Positions 19,862 through 28,806 of a stretch of DNA of 64,000 nucleotides are shown one piece after another. Position numbers and translations under genes: made by a program. Position 1 is the first letter of the stretch. Every line of letters starts with the position of its first letter. The notes under the pieces are model-generated. The model did not search any database, had not been told where the DNA came from, and saw only the letters and a program-made list of their open reading frames with translations. Origin of the DNA: Pedobacter sp. Leaf250. GTDB taxonomy: Bacteria; Bacteroidota; Bacteroidia; Sphingobacteriales; Sphingobacteriaceae. The stretch is taken from the NCBI RefSeq assembly GCF_920984735.1, contig NZ_CAKLBU010000002.1, positions 62,001 through 126,000 of the forward strand, read 5' to 3'.

Positions 19862-21058
19862 CTATGCCAATTTTCCTAAAGCATCTTTAATTCTTCTTAA
19901 AGCTTCCACCAAACTTTCATCAGAGGCAGCATAAGATAAACGGATGTAGTTGTTATTGCCAAATGAATCGCCACCCACAGTAGCTACATGGCCAACATTG
20001 AGTAGATATAAGGCTAAGTCAGAAGAATCTTTAATAACGTTTCCATCTGCATCTTTCTTACCGAAAAAAGAACTGATTTCAGGAAAGAAATAGAATGCGC
20101 CATCTGGTAGGTTTGTTTTTACGCCAGGGATTTCGTTTAATAAATTATAAACCAACTCTCTGCGACGCAGAAAAGCTTCTTTCATTTTTAATATACTATC
20201 CAAACCTTGTTCGTAGGCTACAATACCTGCTCTCTGTGCAATTGAACAAGTTCCTGAGGTAGTTTGGCCTTGTAATTTATCATTGGCAGCAGCTATTTCC
20301 TTATTTGCGGCGATGTATCCTAACCTCCAACCCGTCATGGCAAATGCTTTTGAAAAACCATTTACGATAATTACACGGTCTTTGATGCTATCAAATTGAG
20401 CAATAGATTCATGTTGATCAACAAAATTGATGTGCTCATAAATCTCATCAGATAAAATATAAATATTTGGGTGTTTTTCGAAAACTTTAACCAAAGCTGC
20501 TAATTCTTCTTTGCTGTAAACAGATCCGGTTGGATTGCATGGCGAAGAAAACATAAACAATTTAGATTTTGGCGTAATCGCTGCTTCTAATTGTTCAGGT
20601 GTAATTTTGAAATTGCTTTCGATATCAGTATCAATAAAAACAGATTTACCTTCAGCCAAAACCACCATTTCTGAATAAGAAACCCAGTAAGGTGTTGGAA
20701 TTATAACTTCATCATCAGGATCGATTAAAGTTAAAATAACATTCGATAATGATTGTTTAGCACCGGTAGAAACAACAATTTGTGAAATATCGTAATCCAA
20801 ATTGTTTTCTGTCTTTAATTTGTTCACAATTGCCTGGCGTAGGTCAGGGTAACCTGGAACAGGAGAATAACGGGTGTAGTTGTCGTCTAACGCCTTTTTA
20901 GCAGCATTTTTTACATGATCTGGTGTATTAAAATCGGGTTCACCAACACTTAAACTAATAATATTTATTCCTTTCGAGGCCAATTCACGGCCAAGTTTGG
21001 TCATTTTAAGGGTTGCAGATTCTGATAGACTGTTGATTCTTTTCGATAAGGTGCTCAT
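19862..21058 (-). CDS. Pyridoxal-phosphate aminotransferase, aspartate type
   Basis: A class I/II aminotransferase of 398 residues. It has the N-terminal ISLSVGEPDFNTP, the cofactor-contact CNPTGSVYS and SDEIYEHI, and the Schiff-base lysine in NGFSKAFAMTGWRLGY. This pattern is the aspartate aminotransferase (type 1b) subfamily, transferring amino groups between aspartate and 2-oxoglutarate. Bacterial relatives of this branch can also use prephenate or aromatic acids, which the sequence does not settle. It is transcribed alone toward a bidirectional terminator and is divergent from the CDF transporter gene. Confidence 0.93.
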   Translation of the reverse strand: MSTLSKRINSLSESATLKMTKLGRELASKGINIISLSVGEPDFNTPDHVKNAAKKALDDNYTRYSPVPGYPDLRQAIVNKLKTENNLDYDISQIVVSTGAKQSLSNVILTLIDPDDEVIIPTPYWVSYSEMVVLAEGKSVFIDTDIESNFKITPEQLEAAITPKSKLFMFSSPCNPTGSVYSKEELAALVKVFEKHPNIYILSDEIYEHINFVDQHESIAQFDSIKDRVIIVNGFSKAFAMTGWRLGYIAANKEIAAANDKLQGQTTSGTCSIAQRAGIVAYEQGLDSILKMKEAFLRRRELVYNLLNEIPGVKTNLPDGAFYFFPEISSFFGKKDADGNVIKDSSDLALYLLNVGHVATVGGDSFGNNNYIRLSYAASDESLVEALRRIKDALGKLA

Positions 21059-21148
21059 GGATAATTACTTTGAACGCAAATATATAAACCAAATATTATT
21101 CTGCACTAAAAAAGCGATAGTTTTTATCATTTAATTAAGTGATAAACG

Positions 21149-21156
21149 TATTTTTG
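21149..21156 (+). promoter_or_regulatory. -7 box upstream of the CDF transporter
   Basis: TATTTTTG matches the TAnnTTTG consensus and lies 14 bases before the GTG start. No convincing -33 element was found. The implied leader would be very short. Confidence 0.4.
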
Positions 21157-21170
21157 TAAAAAAAAATCCC

Positions 21171-22157
21171 GTGACAGTTAAAAAAAAGGCAATTGTAATT
21201 TCATTAGTAGTTAGCATAGTTTTGATGCTGGCGAAGTTTGTAGCCTATTTTATTACTGGATCAAATGCAATTTTGACTGATGCTGCTGAAAGCATCGTTA
21301 ATGTTATTGCAGGCAGTTTTGCCTTCTATAGTATTTATTTAAGCACACAACCTCGTGATGAAAATCATCCTTATGGACATGGAAAGGTTGAATTTTTTTC
21401 TGTTTTTGTTGAAGGAATTTTAATTCTTTTGGCAGGTATAATCATCATATTTAAATCGTCCTACAATTTAATTTATCCCCATGCTGTCGGGAAACTTCTA
21501 GAAGGAACAATCATTATCGGAGCTACGGGATTGATAAATATGATCGTAGGTTTATACTTAATAAGGGTTGGAAAAGAGCAACATTCGGTAACTTTACAGG
21601 CAGATGGAAAGCACTTATTAACAGATACTTATACCAGTATTGCGATTGTTGTAGGCTTGATCTTGATTCAGCTAACAAATATAATTTGGCTGGATAGTTT
21701 ATTATCTGTTCTTGTAGGTTTTTACATCGTTTTTTCAGGTTATAAGCTTACAAGGGGATCGGTTGGTGGGTTGATGGATGAAAGCGATTTTACTTTAGTG
21801 GAGGAAGTAGTTGATATATTGCAAAAGAGCAGGCACAACCCATGGATTGATGTTCATAATCTTCGTACACAACAATATGGACCTGAATTTCACATAGATT
21901 GCCATGTTACACTTCCTTATTATTTCGATTTAAACCAGGTACATAGAGAAATTTCTCAGATCGATGAACTTATTAATAAAAGTGGATTTCGTAAAGCCGA
22001 ATTATTTATTCATGCCGATCCTTGTTTACCAGCATGTTGCCATTATTGCCACATGAGTGAATGTAAGGTTAGGGCAGAAGCTTTTAAAAAGGAAATAATT
22101 TGGACACCAGAAATTGTAATTAAAAACAAAAAACATTACGAAAATGAGCTACTTTAA
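21171..22157 (+). CDS. Cation diffusion facilitator transporter
   Basis: A proton-driven exporter of divalent metals such as Zn2+ or Fe2+ in the inner membrane. The start codon is GTG (21171-21173), after the last in-frame stop. The 328-residue product has six membrane segments. The metal-site motifs are ILTDAAESIVN, HPYGHGKVEFF and the second-site DGKHLLTDTYTS (HxxxD). The cytosolic C-terminal domain ends in a cysteine/histidine-rich stretch, DPCLPACCHYCHMSEC. This is common in Bacteroidota members and probably binds metal. The last 14 bases overlap the Nudix gene. Confidence 0.93.
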   Translation: MTVKKKAIVISLVVSIVLMLAKFVAYFITGSNAILTDAAESIVNVIAGSFAFYSIYLSTQPRDENHPYGHGKVEFFSVFVEGILILLAGIIIIFKSSYNLIYPHAVGKLLEGTIIIGATGLINMIVGLYLIRVGKEQHSVTLQADGKHLLTDTYTSIAIVVGLILIQLTNIIWLDSLLSVLVGFYIVFSGYKLTRGSVGGLMDESDFTLVEEVVDILQKSRHNPWIDVHNLRTQQYGPEFHIDCHVTLPYYFDLNQVHREISQIDELINKSGFRKAELFIHADPCLPACCHYCHMSECKVRAEAFKKEIIWTPEIVIKNKKHYENELL

Positions 22158-22596
22158 TGTAAGGGTTTACGGACTGCTTATTAATAAAAAGGAGGAGGTT
22201 TTAGTTAGCGATGAAGAGGAGTACGGTTTTCGTTTTAGTAAATTTCCAGGTGGTGGATTGGAATTTGGTGAGGGATTAATTGATGGCTTAAAACGAGAAT
22301 TTATGGAAGAGTGTAATGCTGAAATAGATGTAGTATCTCATTTTTACACCACAGATTTTTTTGAGAAATCATCTTTTAACGACAGTCAGGTAATAAGCGT
22401 TTATTATTTGGTAAAAGAAAAAGCACCATTACAGTTGGCGTTTAAAACTAAAATTTTTGATTTTGATTCAAAAGGAGAAGTGCTTCAGGCGTTTCGTTGG
22501 GTGGCAGTTAAAGATTTGGATATTAATGAGATCACCTTTAAAACAGATAAAACAGTAGTCACATTATTGAAAGCAACAGTCCATTCGCCAATTTAG
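22144..22596 (+). CDS. Nudix hydrolase
   Basis: A 150-residue Nudix-fold enzyme. The Nudix box spans GGLEFGEGLIDGLK followed by REFMEECNAE, matching GX5EX7REUXEEXGU except that the final glycine is replaced by asparagine. The substrate is not predictable; members cleave nucleoside diphosphates linked to other moieties. The ATG at 22144 lies inside the CDF gene, giving a 14-base overlap, so translation is probably coupled. This suggests shared expression rather than shared chemistry. Confidence 0.85.
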   Translation: MSYFNVRVYGLLINKKEEVLVSDEEEYGFRFSKFPGGGLEFGEGLIDGLKREFMEECNAEIDVVSHFYTTDFFEKSSFNDSQVISVYYLVKEKAPLQLAFKTKIFDFDSKGEVLQAFRWVAVKDLDINEITFKTDKTVVTLLKATVHSPI

Positions 22597-22770
22597 AGTG
22601 ACAACCTTTAGAAAGAAACTCAAAGTTTAGTACATATTTACTGTCCCGAAAACGGGGATCAGAATATTTTGCAGTTAGTATTTACCTTATTAAGATTCTG
22701 ATGAAACAAGATCAGGATCACATTCGTTAATATGGCATTTTGATATTGAGCTTCAAAATACACTTAAAGG

Positions 22771-23187
22771 TTATCCTAAAGGCATTTTACCAAAATCCAT
22801 ATATAAAATACTCCATCTTTGGCCATCTAAATCTATAAATCCGCAGCCGTACATCCAGCCGTCTTTATAGCCAGGTTCACCATATATAGATCCTCCAGCA
22901 TCAATTACTTTTTTAGCTAAATCATCAACTTCTTCTGGACTTTCAGCATCAAAAGAAAATAAGACTTCGCTGCCAGATGGTCTTTCTGAAAGCGTTGTTC
23001 CAGCAAAACCTTCGTATAAGGATTTTTCAAAAAGCATTAAAACCAAACCTGCATCTCCAACCAAAAAGCTTGCACTATCATTGCGGACACCATATTGCAA
23101 ATTCAACTGGAAACCTAATTTAGTAAAAAACTCCTTTGATTTCTGTACATCTTTTACTGGGAGATTAATCCATAACGATTTTATCAT
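22771..23187 (-). CDS. VOC-family (glyoxalase-like) protein
   Basis: A 138-residue vicinal-oxygen-chelate protein: IKSLWINLPVKDVQKSKEFF at the start (beta-alpha-beta module) and CGFIDLDGQRWSILY near the end are standard for this superfamily. Related proteins include glyoxalases, fosfomycin-resistance enzymes and many uncharacterised antibiotic-resistance-like proteins. The metal-ligand positions cannot be assigned by eye. It stands alone, convergent with the Nudix gene. The gap 22597-22770 contains only a degenerate inverted-repeat fragment. Confidence 0.8.
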   Translation of the reverse strand: MIKSLWINLPVKDVQKSKEFFTKLGFQLNLQYGVRNDSASFLVGDAGLVLMLFEKSLYEGFAGTTLSERPSGSEVLFSFDAESPEEVDDLAKKVIDAGGSIYGEPGYKDGWMYGCGFIDLDGQRWSILYMDFGKMPLG

Positions 23188-23276
23188 AGCTATAATTATT
23201 TATTTAAGATTAATAAGATTTTCTAGAAAGTGAAAGAAAGTAAATGGGAAAATTTAAGGGTAATTAATGCAATTAA

Positions 23277-23630
23277 TTATTTCTTTACTGCTTTCTTTTT
23301 GTATTTCTTCGCTAAATCTTCTGGAGCTACAGTACAATATGAAAGTCTTATCGCATCGTTTAGTACATCTTCTTCAATGAAGCTTAATTCAAAAATTGTC
23401 CAGCCTTGTTTGCCCCAGCCAGCTTGTGCAGGATAAATTGCAGATGGATCTAAATCTGAAAATTTGTTTTGGTCTTTTGGTGATAATCTAAAAACGGCTT
23501 TTAAGTTAGAATTATCAATGGTGATAAAGATTTTATCGTCAACTTTAAATGAATTTTTATTGGCGTTCGGTGTTTCAACTACGTTTTCAAAAGACAAGGC
23601 AAGTTCTTTAAAAGAATCTGGAGATATCAT
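23277..23630 (-). CDS. MmcQ/YjbR-family protein
   Basis: A 117-residue protein with the YjbR/MmcQ pattern: SFEN(V)VETP near the start, FKVDDKIFITID, LKAVFRLSPKDQ, then YPAQAGWGKQGWTIFEL and a C-terminal helix with SYCTVAPEDLAKK. The fold is CyaY-like and members are described as DNA-binding-like, but the role is unknown. It lies just before the VOC gene on the same strand, 89 bases away. Confidence 0.85.
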   Translation of the reverse strand: MISPDSFKELALSFENVVETPNANKNSFKVDDKIFITIDNSNLKAVFRLSPKDQNKFSDLDPSAIYPAQAGWGKQGWTIFELSFIEEDVLNDAIRLSYCTVAPEDLAKKYKKKAVKK

Positions 23631-23785
23631 AATATGTTTTTAATATAATCTAAAATAGGGTTACTCTCAAAATTGATTGACAAATCTACACGAATTTTCA
23701 GTTTTTAACATTCATTATGTCTATTAAAAAGTATAAAAAAATATCATTTAGATAAATAAGAGTGTGATAGTTTTGCTAAAGTGAA

Positions 23786-25159
23786 TTACAATTTATATAA
23801 TTTCTGTGGGAATTCAGCCGCATGATTTAGAATTAAATTTATAATATAACTATTCGATTGATAAACAGATAAATCATTTTTAATGGGAGCGAGGCCATCT
23901 GCTAGATAAGTCTTGTCTTTAAAATATCCCATTCCATAAAATTTTCCATTTTCCACAACCAGGCAGCTTAATTCTTCTTCTTCGCGGCCATCATCAACTA
24001 AAGCAAAGCTTGGTTGTAAATTCTGAATTTCTGATAAAGCATTATTTAATCTTTTATTATAAACAGCTACCGTTTCGATACCGCTGCAAGCGCCAAAACA
24101 CTGCCCATTTTCGTGAGCAGAACACTTTGTTGCTGTTTTTTGAAGATAACACAGTTTAGCACAAAGCTGATATTTATCGATTAATTGGTTTAAGAAATTA
24201 TAACCTTCTAGTAGGCTGTTAAAGCTTTGCAGCGATTTATTGTTCTTTTTATGCTTGTCTATCGCTAAACGCATGTAACCATTTTGATCTTCAAAAATAT
24301 ACAGATCGTACTTATGCTCATAACGTTTCATGGCCCTATTATTTTCTGGCCAAAGTCTTTTAATCTCGTTAGCTTCTAAAATCAAAGCCATTAATTCCGT
24401 ACCGCAGATTACATAGTCAACATTATAAATGGTTCTTAAGAAGTCTTGTCGTTGTTTATTAGGCTTATTACCCGTAAAATGGCTGATTACTCGCTTTTTC
24501 AAGTTTTTAGCCTTACCAACATAAACAATCTTTCCTTTATTATCTTTAAAGTAATATACGCCAGGTTGGTTGGGTAATCTTAAAATTGAAGCACGATCTA
24601 AATGCGGTGGTAATACCTGTTCTTTTGAGGTCTTCTTTAACATTTCAGCAATTATGCCTTCATGATCAGTCTCCAAAAGCATATTGAACAATATGCTAGT
24701 TGCATCGGCATCTCCAGCGGCACGGTGCCTATTCTGAATGGGGATTTTTAATGCGCTGCATAATTTCCCTAAACTATAAGAAACCTTTCCGGGAACCAAT
24801 TTTCTGCTTAATCTAACAGTACACAGCTTACGGCAGTTTAAATCGTAACCCGCAGCAGATAAATGATGTTTTAGAAAAGAATAATCAAAATTTACATTAT
24901 GGGCTACAAAAATTTTATCGTTCAAAAGTTGATAAATCTGCAGAGCAACATCTTCAAAATATGGTGCATCTTCCACCATTTCATTATCAATTCCGGTAAG
25001 GGCCGTAATGTAAGATGGAATAAATTGTCTTGGATTTATTAATGTAGTAAAAGATTCGACCACTTGATTTTCATCATGTATGTTTATGGCAACTTCGGTA
25101 ATTCCATTTGCCGAAGCATGGCCACCAGTGGTTTCTATATCTACAACTGCGTATAACAT
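23786..25159 (-). CDS. DEDDh exonuclease fused to a UvrC-type GIY-YIG nuclease
   Basis: A 457-residue two-nuclease fusion. Residues 1-165 form a DEDDh 3'-5' exonuclease like the DNA polymerase III epsilon subunit: Asp7/Glu9 in VVDIETTGG, Asp92 in HNVNFD, His145 and Asp150 in HRAAGD. Residues 198-275 form a UvrC/Cho-like GIY-YIG domain (GVYYF, IVYVGKAKNLKKR, and Glu in LEANEIK). Five cysteines follow at 333, 337, 346, 354 and 358 (the last two in GQCFGACSG), in the arrangement that binds an Fe-S cluster in UvrC. Such fusions are known in Bacteroidota. The role is probably DNA repair or proofreading. It stands alone. Confidence 0.9.
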   Translation of the reverse strand: MLYAVVDIETTGGHASANGITEVAINIHDENQVVESFTTLINPRQFIPSYITALTGIDNEMVEDAPYFEDVALQIYQLLNDKIFVAHNVNFDYSFLKHHLSAAGYDLNCRKLCTVRLSRKLVPGKVSYSLGKLCSALKIPIQNRHRAAGDADATSILFNMLLETDHEGIIAEMLKKTSKEQVLPPHLDRASILRLPNQPGVYYFKDNKGKIVYVGKAKNLKKRVISHFTGNKPNKQRQDFLRTIYNVDYVICGTELMALILEANEIKRLWPENNRAMKRYEHKYDLYIFEDQNGYMRLAIDKHKKNNKSLQSFNSLLEGYNFLNQLIDKYQLCAKLCYLQKTATKCSAHENGQCFGACSGIETVAVYNKRLNNALSEIQNLQPSFALVDDGREEEELSCLVVENGKFYGMGYFKDKTYLADGLAPIKNDLSVYQSNSYIINLILNHAAEFPQKLYKL

Positions 25160-25275
25160 TCAAAAATTTATAACTACAAATCTATGCTAAAATAGTTAGT
25201 AATAAAAATATATTTCTGCTATTTTATGATTGTTTTTTTAGTTCCTAATTATGAATAACAAACTACCTAAAAACA

Positions 25276-25309
25276 AAAACAGCGACCACGTAATAACGTA
25301 GCCGCTGTT
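25276..25309 (-). terminator. Terminator after the 209-residue outer-membrane protein gene
   Basis: An ACAGCG...CGCTGT inverted repeat with an inner ACGT/ACGT palindrome. On the minus strand it is followed by a T-rich tract. Confidence 0.7.
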
Positions 25310-25329
25310 CATCTATTATTTAATTTCTA

Positions 25330-25959
25330 TTATAATTTACTCAACAATTTACTCAAATTTGGTTTAATACCGATACTAATTGGAACAGTGTTAAAAACAC
25401 GATTCTGAATTTTGCCAAAGCCGTACATATAACTCGCTTCAACAAATAAATTTGCGCCACCAATATTGTATTCAATACCGCCACCACCTTCTGCAATGCC
25501 CATGCTATTGGTTTTATTGTCCATATTAACTTGCAATGTACTGGCATTAACGCCTGCTTGAGGAGTTAAAATAAAACCGCCACCTGCACCAGCAAAACCA
25601 TAAAACGCCCATTTATCAACTATTTTACGATATCCCAAAGCAATATTTAATAAATATGTTGTTGATCGGCCTTTTTGAATGGTGTAAGTATAACCTGCAT
25701 CAGCAATTTGCTGATTAAAAGTAAACGCATGTAAGCTTACCTTCGGATAAACAAATAAGCCTCCATTACCAACAGCTAAATTCACACCAAGTGATGTGGA
25801 GAATTTAGGCTTAAAATAATCTGATGTTTCTCCCATAGGAAACGCAAACCCAATTCCACTCATGGAATAAAGTTTATCAGGACGGCTACTTTGTGCGCTA
25901 GCTTTCATAGATATTGCAGCGCAAAGCAATATGATCGGGGTTAGTAATTTTAATTTCAT
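25330..25959 (-). CDS. Small outer-membrane beta-barrel protein
   Basis: A 209-residue protein with a signal peptide ending at AISMKASAQ, then glycine- and aromatic-rich alternating strands (for example YGFAGAGGGFILTPQ). This is a typical 8-10 strand outer-membrane barrel of the OmpA/OprF beta-barrel type found in Bacteroidota. No specific family motif allows a function. The gene is 10 bases downstream of the single-domain response regulator on the same strand, and a terminator follows, so these two genes are likely one transcript. Confidence 0.65.
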   Translation of the reverse strand: MKLKLLTPIILLCAAISMKASAQSSRPDKLYSMSGIGFAFPMGETSDYFKPKFSTSLGVNLAVGNGGLFVYPKVSLHAFTFNQQIADAGYTYTIQKGRSTTYLLNIALGYRKIVDKWAFYGFAGAGGGFILTPQAGVNASTLQVNMDNKTNSMGIAEGGGGIEYNIGGANLFVEASYMYGFGKIQNRVFNTVPISIGIKPNLSKLLSKL

Positions 25960-25969
25960 ATATGGTTTT

Positions 25970-26332
25970 TTAATTTGCTGTTAGTTTATTTACTTTCTGA
26001 AGTAAATCGGTAATGTTAAATGGTTTAACTAAATAATCATCAGGATCTAGTTTTTGCGATATAATATAATTTTCATCATAGCGGGCAGAAGCCATTATTA
26101 CTGGAATGTTTTCGGTATCAGGATTTAATCTCAATTCCTTAAAAACAGCTCTCCCATCCATTCCATTCAACATAATATCCAGAATAATTAAATCAGGATT
26201 AAATTCTTTTATCGTTTTAAATATAAATCTTGGAGATAGTAATGGGTAAACGCTGTAATGTTCAGTTTCTAGTGCCATCTGAAAAACCTCTAAAATATCG
26301 GGATCATCATCAACAACTAATATTCTTTTCAA
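25970..26332 (-). CDS. Single-domain response regulator
   Basis: A 120-residue receiver domain without output domain. The acidic pair is in VVDDD (residues 6-10), the phosphoacceptor is Asp52 in IILDIML, and the conserved Lys is in YLVKPFN. Such proteins relay phosphate or act by protein contact. It is encoded between a LytTR regulator (107 bases upstream) and a beta-barrel gene (10 bases downstream). No histidine kinase is found here, so its partner is elsewhere. Confidence 0.93.
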   Translation of the reverse strand: MKRILVVDDDPDILEVFQMALETEHYSVYPLLSPRFIFKTIKEFNPDLIILDIMLNGMDGRAVFKELRLNPDTENIPVIMASARYDENYIISQKLDPDDYLVKPFNITDLLQKVNKLTAN

Positions 26333-26438
26333 AATGGATCTTCAATTAATAAAAAATAGACTATCCCTAATACAAAGAAATAACGGGAATGTTTTAACTG
26401 TAATAAAAATTTACAAGGAAAATATCACTACGAATTAA

Positions 26439-27179
26439 TTAAGAGCTTCCCTTTAAAGCATTACTATTTATAAAGTCGGTAAAAAGTGATCGATGACTAT
26501 TTTCAATATTGAAAGAAACTTCACTGGCAAGTAATACCTGATTTCCCAGAACGCTTTTTATATGCTTTTTTGAGATAATTACGTCAGCACTAACCTGAAT
26601 GAAACCAGGGTGTGATCGTAACATATTAATCATCTTGGCGAAATTAATTTTTGCGCTTAAGATGGAAATATTGGTAGTAATAAAATTTATATCCTGCTTA
26701 TGATCTTCTACTGCAATCAAGTCATCAAAATTCACCCTTACCAATTCATCATTTTCATTATGTAAAGGAATATAAAAATAATGATCGGTGAAGATAGATA
26801 ATGGTTGCTGATCAGTATTACCGGTAGGAAAAAGGTTGTTTATGGTTTTTGTAAAATGAAGAATTGAATATGGTTTCAAAAGGTAGGCATCGGCCTCTAC
26901 TTTAAAAGCATCGAGCGCATATCTCGGATAAGCAGTTGTAAAAATAAGGTATTTGGCTTTTTGTCTCAACAAACCTGCCAGTTCGATGCCTGATATTGTT
27001 GGCATCTCCACATCCATAAAAATAATATCGACAGGATTGGCCATAGATATTTCAGCTAATGCTTGCAAGGGTTCGGTAAAAGTTTGCACAAGATTAAGCT
27101 CTGGCACTTTTTCCATGTAAGCAATTAGATTTTCTAAAGAATGGGGATCATCATCAATAGCGATGCAACTTATAGACAT
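26439..27179 (-). CDS. LytTR-family response regulator
   Basis: A 246-residue DNA-binding response regulator. The receiver (about 1-120) has IDDDP near the start, Asp56 in FMDVEMP and the conserved Lys in YLLKPYS. The C-terminal half (about 145-240) carries a LytTR-type DNA-binding domain, shown by DLIAVEDHKQDINFI and HPGFIQVSADVIISKKHIKSV. LytTR regulators in Bacteroidota usually pair with a membrane LytS/histidine kinase gene next door, which is missing here. The single-domain regulator gene follows 107 bases downstream. Confidence 0.93.
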   Translation of the reverse strand: MSISCIAIDDDPHSLENLIAYMEKVPELNLVQTFTEPLQALAEISMANPVDIIFMDVEMPTISGIELAGLLRQKAKYLIFTTAYPRYALDAFKVEADAYLLKPYSILHFTKTINNLFPTGNTDQQPLSIFTDHYFYIPLHNENDELVRVNFDDLIAVEDHKQDINFITTNISILSAKINFAKMINMLRSHPGFIQVSADVIISKKHIKSVLGNQVLLASEVSFNIENSHRSLFTDFINSNALKGSS

Positions 27180-27444
27180 TTTAGGAGGTTTAGATGCTGC
27201 AAATTACGATTTAGAGCGATAATATCGAAAAATAATTTATAAAAGGTTTTCAATGAGCCGAATTAATTATGTAGTGATAATTTTATTGTCTTGAATTACT
27301 AAAATACAAGTATAATACATTTTGTTAGATGTTTAATATGCATTAAATAATAATGGATCTGTCTTTCCAACTAAAATGAATGAAGTGATTTACAATTAAT
27401 CAGCTGTTTAGCAATATATTGCATTTTAAACCGTAATAAATAGA

Positions 27445-27476
27445 TGATAAATTATTTATAAGAAAATAATTTATCA
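27445..27476. promoter_or_regulatory. Perfect 13-bp AT-rich inverted repeat upstream of the 93-residue protein gene
   Basis: TGATAAATTATTT and its exact reverse complement are separated by 6 bases and end 20 bases before ATG 27497. The site may be an operator or a leader hairpin. The remainder of the 317-base gap 27180-27496 is AT-rich and I recognise nothing else in it. Confidence 0.4.
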
Positions 27477-27496
27477 CTTACCTAAAACAATACCTT

Positions 27497-27778
27497 ATGA
27501 AAAACAGAACCCGTATAACCAACAGGTTAAATGTATCTATTACTAGAAAAGTGATTGAATTGCAAGAAAAAGGCTACGATTGTGATTTCCTTATACTTGC
27601 CAACGACAGTTTACTGTGTTTGCAAACTAATATAAAGTATCCTATAAAATCTGTTTCTATAGAGCGAATGGAGCATGGATATGACTTTTTCAGTTCAACT
27701 TATAAACATGTTCATACCATTGTTACCGGAAATGGTGAAAGGGGAGTTCTACTTACCGAAAAACCTATAATTAAATAA
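27497..27778 (+). CDS. Small uncharacterised cytosolic protein
   Basis: A 93-residue protein, no signal peptide. It begins with NRLNVSITRKVIELQEKGYDCDF and continues with FSSTYKHVHTIVTGNGERGVLLT. This resembles short Bacteroidota proteins often annotated (without proof) as phosphoribosylpyrophosphate-synthetase-like, which share the GY-x-x-DF and GxxGVLL motifs. I cannot assign a function. It sits between the AT-rich palindrome and a hairpin, so it is probably its own transcript, upstream of the carotenoid regulator. Confidence 0.5.
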   Translation: MKNRTRITNRLNVSITRKVIELQEKGYDCDFLILANDSLLCLQTNIKYPIKSVSIERMEHGYDFFSSTYKHVHTIVTGNGERGVLLTEKPIIK

Positions 27779-27781
27779 CGA

Positions 27782-27803
27782 TGAGGCTGTAATTACAGCC
27801 TCA
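27782..27803 (+). terminator. Hairpin after the 93-residue protein gene
   Basis: TGAGGCTGTAA and TTACAGCCTCA form a perfect 11-bp stem with no extra loop bases, starting three bases past the stop. It lacks a strict T-run, so terminator strength is uncertain. Confidence 0.55.
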
Positions 27804-27917
27804 CCAACAAATTTTGCGTCTTGTTTATCTATTTTTAAACTTGCATTTTAGTTTCTGGATGTAAAACTATTGCACATTCTTTTTGTTTAGATTTTATTCA
27901 ATATATTTAAACAAAAA

Positions 27918-28805
27918 ATGACTTATACCATTTCTGATCTTGAACAGCTCTCGGGCATTCATTCTCATACCATAAGGATATGGGAGCAAAGGTATAACGC
28001 ATTAAAACCCATGCGCTCCCAAGGCAACACAAGGTTATATGATGATAGTCAGTTGGTTAAACTATTAAACATTGTGAGTTTAAATCAGTCTGGTTTAAAA
28101 ATTTCAAAAATCTGCAGTTTATCAAATAAAGCTATTGAAGATCTTCTTGATCAAAAATTTGATCATCAAACTAATGATGAATTGGCTGAATTTTATGTTT
28201 CAAGGCTGATTAAATTTGGTTTAGAGTTTAACGATTTAGCATTTAATAATTTATTAAATGATTGTATAGAAATTCTTGGAGTTGACAAAACTTACCGTAG
28301 AGTAACATACCCTTTACTGGTTCGTTTAGGATTGATGTGGCGAAAAGATGATATTTGTCCTGCCCACGAACATTTCATGAGTAACATCATAAAGCAAAAA
28401 CTTTTTTCGGAAATAAATAAACTTCCATCAACAAATGATAAATCAGATACATGGCTACTTTTTTTACCAGAAGATGAAGATCACGATATTGGCTTAATCT
28501 TCGCGTATTATATGCTTAAATTAAATCATCAAAATGTTATTTATCTTGGCAGTAAAGTTCCATTAAATTCTTTATCTGCAGTGTTATCAACTGTGCATAT
28601 AGATCATGCTTTACTTTTTATGATCAAATCGCGATTAGAGGAAACAGCAAATAACTATATCATTCAATTATCAGAAACCTGTAATGCTGTTAAAATTCAT
28701 CTGGCAGGAAATACCAATATGATTGAGAAACTTAAAAATATTAATCACATTAATTGGTTTAAATCGCTTGATGATTTTGAAAAATCAATCCAAATCCCTA
28801 CCTAA
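27918..28805 (+). CDS. MerR-family regulator with CarH-type cobalamin-binding domain
   Basis: A 295-residue putative light/B12-dependent repressor. The N-terminal MerR winged helix-turn-helix is YTISDLEQLSGIHSHTIRIW followed by RYDAL-like YNALKPMRS. The middle helical domain has Trp141 and Glu151-His152, an exact W-x9-EH motif as in CarH/LitR, which contacts the adenosyl group. The C-terminal B12-binding domain has EDHDIG (His189, the lower axial ligand position; the usual D of DxHxxG is Glu). In known systems this protein represses carotenoid genes in the dark. crtB starts two bases after its stop, so autoregulated control of crtB-idi is likely. Confidence 0.87.
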   Translation: MTYTISDLEQLSGIHSHTIRIWEQRYNALKPMRSQGNTRLYDDSQLVKLLNIVSLNQSGLKISKICSLSNKAIEDLLDQKFDHQTNDELAEFYVSRLIKFGLEFNDLAFNNLLNDCIEILGVDKTYRRVTYPLLVRLGLMWRKDDICPAHEHFMSNIIKQKLFSEINKLPSTNDKSDTWLLFLPEDEDHDIGLIFAYYMLKLNHQNVIYLGSKVPLNSLSAVLSTVHIDHALLFMIKSRLEETANNYIIQLSETCNAVKIHLAGNTNMIEKLKNINHINWFKSLDDFEKSIQIPT

Positions 28806-28806
28806 T

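Noticed and set aside
28723..28806. An upstream start of crtB at 28723 inside the regulator gene
   Set aside because: It encodes the out-of-frame tail of the MerR gene; the family starts at ATG 28807.
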